64,000 nucleotides of DNA from Isoetes taiwanensis (GCA_021234155.1 JAJEKV010000003.1:6696413-6760412), one strand, 5' to 3'; shown: positions 10,015 to 22,049, counted from the stretch's first letter. Numbers and translations: made by a program. The notes: a model not told the origin generated them from the letters alone.

Positions 10015-12262
10015 GTTTAAAGATTTAACCTTTTTAGAATTACATCAATCCACATCAGGCATGCTTGGTAACAACTTGCATCTTGCATCTTGCATCTGGT
10101 CGGGAAAGCTTACAATCTCTATTCAAAATTAGAAACAAACAAAAAATCAAGCGTAAATAACTCAGTCCAAACTCAAAGTCCTTCTTTCCCTTTCCAAGTT
10201 CGACATATTCTTCTCCTTGTTCTTGCAAAAGCGGAATGATGAAGTAAGTGTCTAGACTAACAACAACAGGGTAGTAGTTCTTCTTGCATCTAAAAAGCAG
10301 ATGATAACCCCGGTTATGGATTGATTGTGGACGAAGAAATCCGAAGGCTTGCTTGCAGAGAAAGATGGTAGGCTAGTGTCGGATCGCATGTCTCTGTAGC
10401 AGCATAATCCTAAATAAGCTTGCATCGCCATTTTTAAACCTGTTCCGGATTGGCCGCTGCTTTGCTCTCAAGTAAACCACTCTGACCTTTTAAAACCACT
10501 ATCTTGGTTCCACTCCTCCGCAACCTTGCAAGCTCGCCTTGTCCCTTTTTTACGAAACCAAAGAGCCTTCCAAACTCGCAAGAGAATGCAGAGTGGCCTT
10601 GTAGAAACTCCAAATTATGTTCTAGAATGAATGGAAGCTTCTCGATGCTTCCTAAAATTTTTGAAGCTTACACGTGTTTACCATCCAAGGGTCCAAGATG
10701 TGCCATGTGGCATCTTCTTGGCTATCAATGGGGCGTGATTTACAGACACTATTTTTCTAAATTATATAGGAGGAGGATTATTCTATTCTAACATTTTCCA
10801 TTTTCTCATTTCTCTGTTCAACATATTTACAACGATGTCATAAACAATTTTGGCTATCTTTCAAATATTTCCTTTCACTGCACTATTTTCTGATTATATA
10901 GGATAGAAGAATTTAGCGCCGGCGGAGCTGGCACCCTATGCACCCCTAGGACCGAACTAAAGTGCGCGACTTGGAGAGGGACGAGCATCGATCCTTACAT
11001 TCCAATTGCAAAGAAAATTGTGATAGTAAAGGTGTTAAATATTCTTACATTGCAATCATGATCTAGTTCTGGCCAACAATCATCTGCCCCAATTCCATAT
11101 AAAGGGTCCAAGTGCCAAAGCCCTTAACACTGAAGGATAGTTACCAATGTTTATGTATTAGTGTCCATCAAATGCAAGGCCAATTTTGACTATGGCATCG
11201 ATAGTTACCGAGTTTATGTATTAGTGTCCATCAAATGCAAGGCCATTTTTTACTATGGCATCGGCAACACATTACATGCACACTTTGTAAAACATTATTG
11301 GACTTTGAGCGACACTTTGTAAAACATCATTGGACTTTGAGGGAGGATTACTCTATAGTCATTTGACGGACTTTACTTAAGCTCCAATATATGCATGGAC
11401 AAGGCTAAAATGTAAAGTTAAGGTTTTGTGGTTCAAAAATTAAATGTTGAACAGGTAAGGTTTTGGCACGTAAGGCCGAGGGCCGCCAGGGCCAAGGCCA
11501 GGCCGAGGCCGTACGTGCCAAATATATCTGGCCGAGGACATACAACTGAGGCCATGCATTTTAGCTGCTCCAGAGATCAAGACTCGAGCAATCTATGGCA
11601 AAACTCTATTCATATGCATCAGTCTACATCTCTCTGGAGGGGCGATGACACCTAGGAGCCAACGTTGCAATTAAGAAGCGAGCTGCAAATAGAACACAAA
11701 TTGATGCTATGATGGCAGCATTATGAAGCAAGCAGGTGAAGCCGCCACATACAAACGGGGCAAATGCTCTCCACGTCTTCCCGAAAAATACAGCCGGAAA
11801 AGCCATTCCAAAAAGTCACTAATCCCAAAAAATCTTTTTTTGCTAGTAATCATATATATAGGATATATATAGGAAGGATTATACTATTCTAACATTTTCC
11901 ACGTTCTCATTTCTCTGTTCACCATATTTACAACGATGTCATAAACAATTTTGGCTATCTTTCAAATATTTCCTTTCAATGCAGAATGTGATGGCCATTT
12001 CATGTCTATAATGACACTTCCCTTGAGCCTCCAATAAGAGAGAGAAAATATGCCCCATTATTTTCTGCTCTCAAATTCTGGTGACTTTTTAAGAATCTCT
12101 TCGCTCTCAAATTCTGGTGACTTTTTAAGAATCTCCATGTATAAAGGTATAATTACTTTACTATGAACAGAGCAGTATCCAAGTGCAGTACTCAAGTCAC
12201 GCCAATATGACCTGATAAACATAGTGCAATGAAATCCAAGAATAGAATCTTTGAACAAACAC
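10015..12262. repeat. Segmental duplicate S, copy B
   Basis: Second copy of 6,857-9,090. Relative to copy A it has an extra ~480 bp at about 10,885-11,365, which itself contains two small tandem duplications (TTAGTGTCCATCAAATGCAA near 11,160 and 11,222; CACTTTGTAAAACAT near 11,281 and 11,312). It lacks the 8.4-kb hairpin. No gene supported. Confidence 0.85.
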
Positions 12263-12920
12263 ATGGACAACATGATTATCCATGCAGCCAACTAAGACTC
12301 ACATAGGAGAGCTAATTGCAAATATGTATTGATGCTCAAAAGTCACGTCCTGCAAAATGCAAAAAGTAACAGAGTCATGAATGAGCTCAATGAAGTGGCC
12401 AACATAATATCATGGACATAAAGAAAGGGGCAAACAAAGTAGATAACATGAACTTAGACTAAGACAGCCTAGTAACTTTGGGAGCATAGATATTAGTCCA
12501 AGGTCTTACATTAAGTATGCAAACTGGCTACCATTGGCACTGTCTCCTCCTTAGCCATCACAACCAACCTCCATTGAGTAAAGAATTGAAAATATTAGTG
12601 AAGAAACTTCCTATTAAGTATGGTAAAATTCTTAACATGCCCCAATCAATATTCACCTCACTTCAGAATCACAGTCGGCAACTTACACTAACTGACAGTG
12701 GAATAATTGCAGCACACAATTTGAGGTTCATAACATTTCGATAGTAGTGATGCCAATCTAGATAGGCCCATTTCATCGGGGCGCACAAAATAGAAGCATG
12801 TATCAAATCTATCATCTCGCAATGAACATGGTATAGAACTTTCTACTTTTAAATGGATGTAAAGAAAGATATTTCTAGCACTAAAAGAAAAAATACACAA
12901 GAAAACTTCGATCTAATTCA
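12263..12920. other. No gene seen
   Basis: Short frames only, without recognisable motif or repeat partner inside the window. Confidence 0.5.
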
Positions 12921-13262
12921 GCAGCCCCTCTGAGAATGAGATGCCAGACATGCCTGCGGCTGCAGTTATTATAGCCCATCTATTTCTAAAATAAATCAAA
13001 GCCAGAACACATCAAAATCTTGGAATTTGAAGCGCTAACCTTTATTGTCCTAGCAAAATGCACTGGTCATTCATGCCTGCTAAGCAAGGCTTATGCATTA
13101 CAATAAGAAGCCTTAGGTAAAAAAAAAGGACTTAAACACTTAAAGTCAAGTATATCCCTGCAGATGCCAAGGAATGTGCCAAGGAGTGTACTATTGCAAT
13201 AGATTGGGCCTTTCCTGTATCAAGCAGCCAAGAGCCACCTTTATGGTAAGGCACAAAGACTG
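12921..13262. repeat. Module M2, copy 1
   Basis: Starts near GAATGAGATGCCAGACATGC and ends near TTTATGGTAAGGCACAAAGA; matches 19,873-20,172. It stands about 0.8 kb upstream of the peptide gene. Because M2 recurs immediately after M1 at 19.87 kb, the order M2, peptide gene, 137-bp repeats, M1, M2 suggests a tandemly duplicated unit of which the second copy is truncated. Confidence 0.75.
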
Positions 13263-14029
13263 GGCGCCGGGATCATAGGACATACTCAAAGGTTTGCTTC
13301 AAAGGACATACTCAAAGATTAGACATGCTTCTAAGAGGAGAAGGAGAAGGAGAATAACAGTGAAGCATTTAACCGGGACATCTTTATACCTAGGGATGAA
13401 TGAACTACGTACCAAAATTTATGACAAACCTGGCAGATGATTAGTTTAAATTTGTTGGTTGAATTGGTCAATCCAAAAATAAAATTATGCCAGAAAGAAA
13501 TTGATCAACTTCATGTCTATGAAGAATAACACTGAACCCAAAACCAGTAAGACTTGGGCTACCTAAAGCGGTATACCTACTTGGTGTCAGTTTTATTTGC
13601 TCCGCATGATCCAGACAAAAACGCAACTAATAACCTGCATAAGGTTTCAGTTGTAAGTCACAATTGCAAACCAGAAATGGGCAACATAAAACAAATTCCG
13701 CCTTGCTTGCTTTCATGCTGAATCCTCTAGGACGCCCATAAACCCTAAAAAATTCCTGACTTTTAATACTGCCTTAAAGTCATTTGCAGAGCAGCTGCTG
13801 ATTTGCTGATTCAACCCTAGCTGATCTTGCAGGTCGATTCAGACCAATTTGTCGTATCCAAGCAACTGTGAGCTTTACCAGGAGATACCACTGTAACTAC
13901 AGAGGAAGAAAGAAACCCTTTTCCAAAATCCGGATAAAAGCATGGCCGGAAGAAATTTATAGGGCAAAAGGTTAAAAGGTAAAAGATAGAGGTTAAAAGG
14001 AAAAAGATAAAGGTAGGGTAATTATAAGA

Positions 14030-14044
14030 AGTCCAAGGCTATAA
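14030..14044 (+). promoter_or_regulatory. TATA-like box of peptide gene 1
   Basis: GGCTATAAGCACC lies about 50 bp before the ATG at 14,088, a normal spacing for a plant TATA box with a short leader. The same site is GGTGCTTAGCC in the inverted copy near 60,150, where the TATA core is altered. Confidence 0.4.
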
Positions 14045-14087
14045 GCACCACCAACAAGATAAGCAAACAACCGAATCTGCTTCATTC

Positions 14088-14360
14088 ATGGCAAGCAAGA
14101 AGGCTATGGTTTGTTTTTTGTTTTCATTATTATTATGTGTCTCCTTAGCATGTTTGTGGTGGTTATGCATAGGCCGCGCCACCACGATACTTTCGGCCCA
14201 AAATTTCCTTCAAAAAAATATAGCCAATAACAATAATGGTTTATTAGGTTTGGAGATTGATGCGGCTTCGGGCTCAACAGCCTGGAATAGGAAGCAAGCA
14301 GATTTCAAAGGTGGATGTTTCCCTTTTGAGTCTTGTGGGGATTTGATGGAAGAGGCTTGA
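14088..14360 (+). CDS. Predicted small secreted peptide precursor, 90 aa, copy 1
   Basis: A single intronless ORF of 90 codons. Residues 1-27 (MASKKAMVCFLFSLLLCVSL onward) have a basic start and a long hydrophobic core, typical of a signal peptide or signal anchor. The middle is Asn-rich (NNNN around residues 47-50) and polar. The C-terminus is CFPFESCGDLMEEA, with two cysteines five residues apart. The inverted copy at 59,831-60,103 differs at about ten positions, all substitutions; the last 14 residues are identical. Length, leader and conserved C-terminus are those of a plant secreted-peptide precursor, but I do not recognise the family and assign no function. A hydrophobic pseudogene remnant is the alternative. 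Confidence 0.6.
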   Translation: MASKKAMVCFLFSLLLCVSLACLWWLCIGRATTILSAQNFLQKNIANNNNGLLGLEIDAASGSTAWNRKQADFKGGCFPFESCGDLMEEA

Positions 14361-14718
14361 GATTAGACGGAAGTGGCCAGGCTATAGGAGGTTTATAGGC
14401 TGTTTCATCAGAGGCCACGTTATAATTATTGTTGATAATGTTGCCATAGTAGACTCTCAATGCTTCTCATATGGACTATTTTTAATGAAATAATTTTCAA
14501 AGTTCACTTTCCCTTACATTAGAGAAACTTACTAAAATACCCTTAATTACTGACTAAATTTTCAAAAAACATTTTGTGTTTTCAAAATTCTTAAATAAAC
14601 CCCAATCTAAGTTAAAATTTCCCAACTTGCCCATTTTTCCTAGCAATCTTCTTGCATAACTTGGATAGGTGGAATTGCATTTCTAAAGGGTAATATTGAA
14701 GCATAATTAAGGGCTAGT

Positions 14719-16128
14719 ATTATGGCCTTTATACTCTATTTGAAGGGTTTATGGGTTTTTTATGGATGGTTTCATGTGAGCCATTGATTTCCAAAATATC
14801 CTCAAGATCATGCCAAATCGAGGGTCAATGTTTTTTACACAAGAAAACACTTTGCCACTTCCTAAGGTCAAAACGAACCATAGAAACATTTATTTCCATC
14901 CTTCATTACACGTACAACCTATACACATCGTTATGTTCAAAAACAAATATCCACATTAACATCTCACACATACTTACATTGCAATATAATACATTCTCAC
15001 ACCAAAAAAGCACTACTTCACAACATGTCAAGCTTTCTAGGCGCTTCCTACTCCCCAACGTTTCTCTTCCTTGAGCATCCAATGGAAGGATCATGTCTGC
15101 GTCTAAGAGCATCTAGCTCACGAAGCTCCTTCAGTAGGAGACCTCTACAAAGATTTAGATGTGGGCGCAATAAACCACCTTCCAGTATTATGGAGCTCAC
15201 TCCATGCCTGCTCAACAAGATCCACACTTGCCTGAATTCGATCCAACGTCTCTGCAAGTGCTAAGCGGAGCTTTCCTACAGCTTCACAAACCTCCCTAAT
15301 TGATTGCTCTACCTCCTGCAAATGTGTGACAATATTATCTGGCCCCTCTGCTGTTTCACACTCCACTGCGGACCGTGCCTCATCGGAGCTGTCGCTTAAA
15401 ACAATCACTTCTACATCTCGTCCATCACCTGCACCCATTCATCAAGAAGACACCAATTAGCAATACTCAAGCAACATCAAAGGTCCAATCATGCATATCG
15501 AACGGAATGAAATCACAATCATCAGCAGGAATCTCTGCATAGGGCGCCTCCACCCCACTATCTGCATAAATGAACTCATCTTCATTATTGCTCCCGTCCC
15601 CTGGCTTATCCCACATACGTTTCCTTCTTCTCCCAATCTTCTCGACTGGCACAATCCCTGGTTGGGTCCCAAACAAAGTCATTCTTACATCTTTGTAAGT
15701 GCATCTCTCGGGTGCAAGCATTATCCTCCATGCTGCTTGCACCCGCTCTAAAGATACGTAGGCCGAGTTATTTGGCAAAACCCACGAACTCGCTAGCCTA
15801 AACATGCCAGTCTGCAACATACAGATACTGTATGGATAAATGATGCGGTCTGAAACCTGCCACTATGGTATAACAGATAATGATATGCTCTAGCCATGAT
15901 GTTCCTATTATCAAGCAGCACTAAATTCTTCACATCTCCAGCGCCATATAGCGCATATAACTCCTTCCCAATCTTGACCTGCTCAGCGGTTACATTGTGT
16001 AATTAATGCACTTTAAAATGCAATTTACCCAGGTCCTTTAAACAATAGCCGACCAATCCTTCAAAACAATGGAGCCGGCTTCCATTCCACTGAATTCCAA
16101 ATACAAAACTAAAAACGTGGAAGTTTAT
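14719..16128 (-). pseudogene. 1.41-kb insertion with decayed Rep-like (HUH endonuclease, YxxK motif) gene
   Basis: The segment is absent from the inverted copy at 59.47 kb and is flanked by a 21-bp direct repeat (14,698-14,718 and 16,129-16,149). On the minus strand the first frame contains GLVGYCLKD (16,033-16,059): Tyr-x-x-Lys after a hydrophobic stretch, the shape of motif III of Rep/HUH nucleases. It is followed through a stop and frame changes by VKIGKELYALYGAGDVKNL, then a 117-codon frame (15,820-15,467) with RVQAAWRIML, and a 97-codon frame (15,438-15,145) that is acidic then coiled-coil-like. The N-terminal part with the HUH motif is missing. Assignment to a Rep-encoding transposon or an endogenised Rep gene is inference. 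Confidence 0.45.
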
Positions 16129-16560
16129 GAAGCATAATTAAGGGCTAGTTTGAATGTATGTGGATGTCCACTTATACCTTTACAAAAAATAATGTCATAG
16201 AAGATAAGAACTCGTAGTATCATTGTAAGGATTGGATGTCTAAAGTGTGATGTTGAAACTCAAAAGATAAGCAATTAAGGGCTAGTTCGAATGTATGTGG
16301 ACGGCCACTTACACCTTTTCAAAAACAATGTGGTAGAAGATAAGAATTAGTATATAATTGTCAGGATTGGATGTCTATAAAGGGTGATGTTGAAGCACAA
16401 AATATAAGCAATTAAGGGCTAGTTTGAATGTATGTGGATGACCACTTACACCTTTTTAAAAGTAATGTCGTAGAAGATAAGAACTCGTAATATCATTGTA
16501 GGGACAAAATGGATAGAGCCAGTGCAAATAACTAAAGAGAATTTCTCCATTTAATTGGTT
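16129..16560. repeat. 137-bp tandem repeats, about three units
   Basis: AAGGGCTAGTTTGAATGTATG-type starts recur at about 16,140, 16,277 and 16,414, giving a 137-bp period. The units share GAAGATAAGAA and GGATTGGATGTCTA. The same array lies inverted at 59,100-59,490 with the same period, next to the second peptide gene. Confidence 0.85.
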
Positions 16561-16611
16561 TAATCCTGGACCCATAAATGGTCCATGCCTATTTATCTTC
16601 AAATCTGGTAT

Positions 16612-19103
16612 ATTTCTTCTTGCATCACTCTGGTTGGGCTTGCAATCATAAAGCCAGTATGATTCAAGCATGAAATAGGACACAGTTAACAGTATAATTT
16701 GAACGTTATCTTACCGTAGTATATATGCAATTTATATCATTATATAGGGGCCCATTTCTGCTTCCTTTGATTTCCTGACAGAACAAAAGTCTATTTCTTG
16801 CCAGAGCACAGATTTCTCGGCATCACATAGTCCTTTGCTGCTTAATCATCTTATTTTATCAACAAGATACTGTTACAGGGTTTGTTCTTGCATCACTCTG
16901 GTTGGGCTTGCAATCATAAAGCCAGTACGATTCAAGCAGGGTTTGTTCTTGCATCGACTCTGGTTGGGCGAGCCAGTACGTTTAGCTAATGTGAAGAGAC
17001 TAAGGAGGCACGTCGTTAAGCAAACAAACTGCGACGAAGAGGAAAATCTTGCTCCGGCAGCCCCCTGTTTCAAAAGAAAACTAGCAACAGACACACAGCA
17101 AATTGCTTCTTCAGAACGAAGAAATAGACTGAGAGGTCTGACAGTTCCCTGAAGAACTAAATCTAGCGGAGTTAACCACTAAAGCAAGGCCTGAATCGGA
17201 AGTTTTCTATACATTTTGGTGCTGATACGTTTGATTTGACTCGATCAAGACTAGAAATTTCAAAGCTTTTTGGGCAGATTTGCAAATCAAGACTAGCAAA
17301 TCAATTCCTAGGGCAGATTTGCAAAGCTTTTTGGGTTCATAGCTTGTTGAAGAAGGCTTTGCCATGGACGTGGGAGCAGATCGGATTGGAGGGAATGATG
17401 GGAGGATGGGTCAAGAACCACAGGCTGACCCGAACCAAAATGAAGGTGCTTGCCTCATCCCCATTTTATTTTGTTATGATGGATGGATTTGATGGGAATT
17501 TTCATTTGAAGAAACTTTTCCACTTGAAAATGCTGGTTCTACAAACAATATAAAACCTCTATGATTTAATTTTATGAGAAACCTTCCAAAATTTCCATTT
17601 TTTTTTTTTTTTTTTTTTTTTTTTGAAGGCAAGACTGATATGTATTGTATTCAAAGGATAAGAGTGTTTACACATACAGTGAATCCAGAGGTGCTATCAC
17701 TTCTCGAATCCATGAATAGCAGTCCAGACTCTAGACCCAGTACTTAGAGCCTCTCTCAACTTCTTCTCCATAGGATACTATAGGAGAGAAGGGCTCAGTT
17801 CCTAGGCTAAATTTTAATAAAAAACGGTCTAAGACCTTATTACAAAGGCTCCACAATAGGCCTGATAAGAAATTTTAAGCACCTGGTCACCAGATACAAG
17901 TTAATCCTGTCTCAATCACCCAGGATCAAGAGCAAGGTTCAGGCTGCTATTTCCCATTCTAGAATGGCCATCTAGAGATCTTAGTAAGAAGGAACCACTT
18001 GAAGCATTCTCCAAAGAATATCCCAGCATTGAGAAACCTTTCCAAAGTTGTAATACAAAGGAATTATCCATTCTTGTAATCTTTGTGAAAAGTTATATTG
18101 GGCTACAGTGTTTTTCTTAATCCCTAATGAATAGTATTTATTCTCAATCCGAAATGAATAGTGCTTTCATTCTCAATCCGAAATGAATAGTGCTTTTCAT
18201 AAGTTCCAATAATTGTAAATGAATATTGTTTTCTCTGATTTTGTTCCAATGGTATTGTCTTTCTTTCTCTCTTCTTGTATTTTTGTCGAAACAAAGATCT
18301 AAAAACTGAACTCATTAATGTAAATTGATGCTTCAGGATTTCCTATTCTTATTATATGTTTTACTAAGTTCAATCTATCTTTATCGTGATAGTTCTAAAA
18401 TCATAGTTGCAAATTGGTAAATGAGAAATTCCATTTTCTTAATCCATTTTATGTATATTTTAATTGTGCTACTTCTAATTAATGCTTCTTCTTCTTATGT
18501 CTTACCTCAGGTATGGATAGGGAGGACGTGCCTCGAGAGGCCGAGGGCGTCATGCCACCATCACCCCACGCACCACAAATTAGGACGTTTGCGCCTGACG
18601 GGTAAGTGCTGTGTACCTAGGATCTTAGAGTTCGTCATGCATATATTTTTTAGAATATAATGTTACGTACATAAACTTAGGTCTCAGGTTTATTAATTTA
18701 GGGATGTGCTCCACGGATGTTGGAGGATCAGACGGTTGTTGACAACCATCCCTGGGTTGCCAACAAGATCAGAGGATAGGTGATTTTGTGTGCACGAGGG
18801 CTGTTCACACACCCTCAGCCATGGAGAGGGTTATATGGGTTTGTTGTTGAATGGTGCGCACAAGCACGAGAAGACCAAGCATCCTGAGGTTCCTTGGGTT
18901 GCTTGTCGGCCAGGTGCACGCAGGACACGGCCACTTGATCTTGAGAATGAGGCTGCACAGGAGAGGGAGAGGGAGAGGGAGAGGCGTCGAGCTCGCGGAC
19001 AGGCGAGGTGCGCTAGGCCAGAGTATCTTGTTTGCCAGCAGGATAGTCATTACAGGGCGAGGCTGCAGAGACAGGTCGTGGCCGAGTTTATTATTATTTT
19101 GGC
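16612..19103. mobile_element. ~2.5-kb insertion interrupting module M1
   Basis: M1 is continuous at 5.7-5.9 kb and at 59.0 kb, but here breaks after AAATCTGGTATAT and resumes at GCATGAAATTTAAGATATC (19,104). The inserted DNA is composite. It holds three partial copies of a ~60-bp sequence with TTGCATCACTCTGGTTGGGC (16,613, 16,884, 16,943), a poly(T)-headed LINE end (17,597), TCTCAATCCGAAATGAATAG repeats (18,150-18,195) and a low-complexity frame at 18.8-19.1 kb. No clear target duplication was found. Confidence 0.6.
17597..18060 (-). mobile_element. LINE 3' end fragment
   Basis: On the minus strand the sequence ends in CAGTCTTGCCTTC followed by about 28 A (poly(T) at 17,597-17,624). TTTGAATACAATACATATCA just before the tail resembles ordinary plant L1 3' untranslated regions. 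The remaining ~430 bp has no coding content, so it is a short 5'-truncated insertion. Confidence 0.55.
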
Positions 19104-19107
19104 ATGA
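18511..19107 (+). other. Low-complexity Arg/Glu-rich frame, possible transposon protein remnant
   Basis: A possible exon at 18,511-18,600 is bounded by CCTCAG and GGGTAAGT. Downstream, a 105-codon frame (18,790-19,107) includes an Arg/Glu run from a GGGAGA repeat at 18,960-18,985 and ends QQDSHYRARLQRQVVAEF. The style resembles plant transposon proteins with low-complexity ends, but no domain is identifiable. Confidence 0.25.
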
Positions 19108-19872
19108 AATTTAAGATATCATTATCATATCATAACATAAATAAATATATTGTAGGTTGATTCCTCTAGAATATTATTCTGAGATTCCTATCTAGAATTT
19201 TGACACCTCAGCCAATTTCGTGCGCAACACTTCTTTATAAAAAATTTTGACACCTATCATAAGCTGAGGCAAAGGAGCAATCGAAAGCTCCGAAGGCGGA
19301 GCGAAAGAATGGATCGATGGAGCGAGCAGCAGGAGGGCTTCAACGGCAGTGGCAAGCAGGCAAGCACCGGACCCTGCTCCCTGCCCGTAGCTTCCTACCT
19401 GTAGCCAGGCAGGCACCAGACCACCGACGCACAAATTTGAAACAAAAACCTACCTCCATATTCCGGCAATGGATCAAGCACAAAACAGGAAGCAACACAA
19501 AAGGTTGAATCAGATTCATCCAATCCAATCTAATGCAATGCTGAAAAATCCAATAACGGATTCATTGGGCCAGTCTTCAGAGCCCAGAAAAAACCTAACA
19601 AAAGGCAGAATGGCTGGAAGGGCGAAGGGGGGTTTCCGCCATTGCCAGAGCTCTGCATTCCGACGAGGAGGTGGGGAAGTGAGACTTGGTTTTGTTTTAT
19701 AGAGCCGTGTTGTGCGTCGCAATCGCTTATGCAATTGATTCTTAAGCATACCTCCGATCAACTGCATGATCATCCCTTGCAACATCAATTTATGGTTAAT
19801 GCAGTCATTCTAACTTCATATTCATAGAACTTCAAATAAAAAACAATTGAACTTCAAATAAAAAACAATTGG
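19104..19872 (-). repeat. Module M1, copy 2 (continuation)
   Basis: Resumes M1 after the 2.5-kb insertion. The minus strand again has a CTATAAAAC TATA-like box (about 19,696-19,704), the ATGCAGAGCTCTGGCAATGG start region (from 19,656 downward) and the frame ending LRTKLAEVSKF (19,434-19,192). The right end carries a 23-bp tandem repeat (ACTTCAAATAAAAAACAATTG twice, 19,829-19,871). Confidence 0.7.
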
Positions 19873-20172
19873 CAGCCCCCTGAGAGTGAGATGCCAGACA
19901 TGCCTGCAGCTGCAATTATTATAGCCCAAACGTTTATTTCTAAAATAAAGCAAAGCCAGAACACATCAAAATCTTGGCATTTGAAGCACTAACATTTATT
20001 GTCCTAGCAAAATGCACTGGTCATTCATGCCTACTAAGCAAGACTTATGCATTACAATAAGAAGCCTTAGGTAAAAAGGAGGAACACTTAAAGTCAAGCA
20101 ATAGATTGGGCCGATACTTTCGCGCTCATTTCCTATACAAAGGAGCCAAGAGCCACCTTTATGGTAAGGCAC
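19873..20172. repeat. Module M2, copy 2
   Basis: Matches 12,921-13,262 from GAGATGCCAGACATGCCTGC to ATGGTAAGGCACAAAGAC, with several small deletions. Homology stops at about 20,178. Confidence 0.75.
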
Positions 20173-20178
20173 AAAGAC

Positions 20179-20834
20179 GACGTTTTATGGCCTCGTTACG
20201 TCGCTAAGACGTCGCAAACTGCCTATTCTATATATATCGGTCTATCATAAGATATCTAACAGTAAAAACCAAGCATGCTGTCTAACTGCAAAAATATAAC
20301 AATCACCTTCACGTGCCAATAATCATTCTCTACCTTATCATAGATCTGATAGTCCCCTGGATAGTGGACACAAACCAATTACTAAATCTGATCCACTGGA
20401 TTAGATCTCTATCTGCACTACTATAATTTATCGAAAAGCTTCAATAGATTGTCTACCAAGTCAAATTTCAAATTCTATTAGCCGAGGTCTAAAACATCTA
20501 TATGTTCTCTCTTGTAAGTATTACAACCAAAATGGAATGTTCACGTTATGATGATACACTTAACGTACTGTGATCTTGGACCCAATCTGCATCCTTTATC
20601 TCATTTCTTTCAAACAGTGCATATCCGTTTGGATGGCTGTATGCATTCGTCAAACCCTGCCTGCTGCAAGTTCTGCAACAGGTCTAACATTAGTAACTCT
20701 GATATGGAAATTCAACACAATTTTACCCTTAACAAAAACTACAAACTGATCACATCAGTATCTTCACACTTGCATACAAATGCTTATCCATCGTAGAAAA
20801 AATTTGACTGCATTTACGCATAGAGAACTTACTT
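20179..20834. other. No gene seen upstream of the Cpn10 stop
   Basis: AT-rich, unmatched DNA; presumably contains the Cpn10 3' untranslated region at its right end. A GACGACG / CGTCGC palindromic cluster lies at about 20,177-20,217. Confidence 0.4.
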
Positions 20835-21854
20835 CTATTCTACAACTGCCAACAAGTCTCCTGCTCGGCAAAAGCACAACTTTTCTTTAGTGCCCAAATT
20901 CACCTATACATACAATTATGAAACAATAAATATGTTTCCGGGTATGTAACGAAGTAAAATACAACTGAAAGTAAGATACCTCTGTAGCATTTAGATCAGA
21001 CAAAACAACCTGTATTATAGAGAATAAAGTAAGAAGAACTCCGCAAAGTCAAATTAAAAAAGGTAAAACTAGTAATGTACCCACTTTTTGTCCCTTTGAA
21101 ATTTCCTGGGCTTCTTTCCCGGCAGCAAGCACCTGGACAACATCCATAAGTTCAAAATGGTATGAATTCAAGAATAGTCCAAATGCTTAATGCTGAGGAA
21201 ATGCAGCATGCTGGAAAGTACCTATATAGATAATTCCAAAACACTCAAAATTTTCATATCTCAAGTTTCAGCTCACCTTGCCAACGAGGTAACGTTCAAA
21301 TTTCACAGCTGCCTTTGGTAGGAGAACACCTCCTTCGGTTTTCTACCATCCAAAAAACCAACAATTACAACCAGCATCAACATCAAAATGAATTATAATG
21401 ATCTTATTAACTTACTTCTGCCAAGTCCTCTAGTTGAACAAGAACTCTGTCTGCTTGAGGAACTATCTGCCCAACAAACTATGTTATATAATACAGACTA
21501 AAAGAATTGTGTAGCTAAAAGGAAAAGCGACACCTTCTAGCTGAACAGAAGTACCTTCTCAATGTCCACATTTTCTGCAAATGCACGAATGCCTGTCCTA
21601 GTTTTCTTTTGCATTTCAACAGCACCTACTAAAAAACCGTGAGTCACACAATTATTAAGTTAACTTGCCAGCATGGTGATATGAAATCTGCAAACGCGAG
21701 ACAGATTTGAAGAGTTAATGTGAATAAGTAACTAACCCTTAGAGCGCAGAGCAATGGCCGGCCTGACTTGGATTGGCGAAGCTCTGCAGGAGACGAGACG
21801 CAGAGTTGGACAAGGAGAAGCTGCTAAAACGCACATAGCCATTGCTTCCGCCAT
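20835..21854 (-). CDS. CPN10: Chloroplast 10-kDa chaperonin (Cpn10/GroES-like), seven exons
   Basis: Seven exons read on the minus strand: 21,854-21,737, 21,628-21,555, 21,466-21,416, 21,342-21,277, 21,132-21,085, 21,009-20,980 and 20,903-20,835. All have GT-AG borders and phases agree, giving 151 codons plus stop. Exon 1 encodes a Ser/Ala/Arg-rich, acid-poor leader (MAEAMAMCVLAASPCP), a likely plastid transit peptide. The core shows the family's motifs in order: IVPQADRVLVQLEDLAE, GGVLLPKAAVKFERYLVGK, VLAAGKEAQE, VLSDLN, and the C-terminal KLCFCRAGDLLAVVE. The mature protein would be the single-ring-lid co-chaperonin that caps Cpn60 in the stroma. Exon 2 has a tandem acceptor (TAGTAG), so one valine-glycine step may vary. 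Exon 5 ends AAA before GTGGGT; shifting the donor downstream would hit a stop. The gene looks intact. Confidence 0.9.
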
Positions 21855-22049
21855 TCTGCAAAGAGGATGAAAAGACGAAGGAACCCTAAATAAACCCTCC
21901 TCGCAACTTCTAGAAGAAATAAGTGAAATATGGTCCACACAAGTATGAATAAGAAGATTTGTTTTTGAAATTACAAAATGGTACACAAATACGTTTCTAT
22001 TTTGCCCTTTATCCAGACAATCTGGATCGTCCGTTGCAAACCTGTGAGA

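Larger units (their letters stand above)
13620..14718. repeat. Inverted segmental duplicate P, copy 1
   Basis: Matches 59,480-60,585 on the opposite strand, from AACTAATAACCTGCATAAGG to CATAATTAAGGGCTAGT. The homology covers the peptide gene plus about 450 bp upstream and 350 bp downstream, so promoter and 3' region were copied with the gene. Confidence 0.85.

Noticed and set aside
21009-21081. Frameshift at the Cpn10 exon 5/6 junction
   Set aside because: It appears only if the donor is placed at the second GT; using AAA then GTGGGT keeps the frame and the family alignment.
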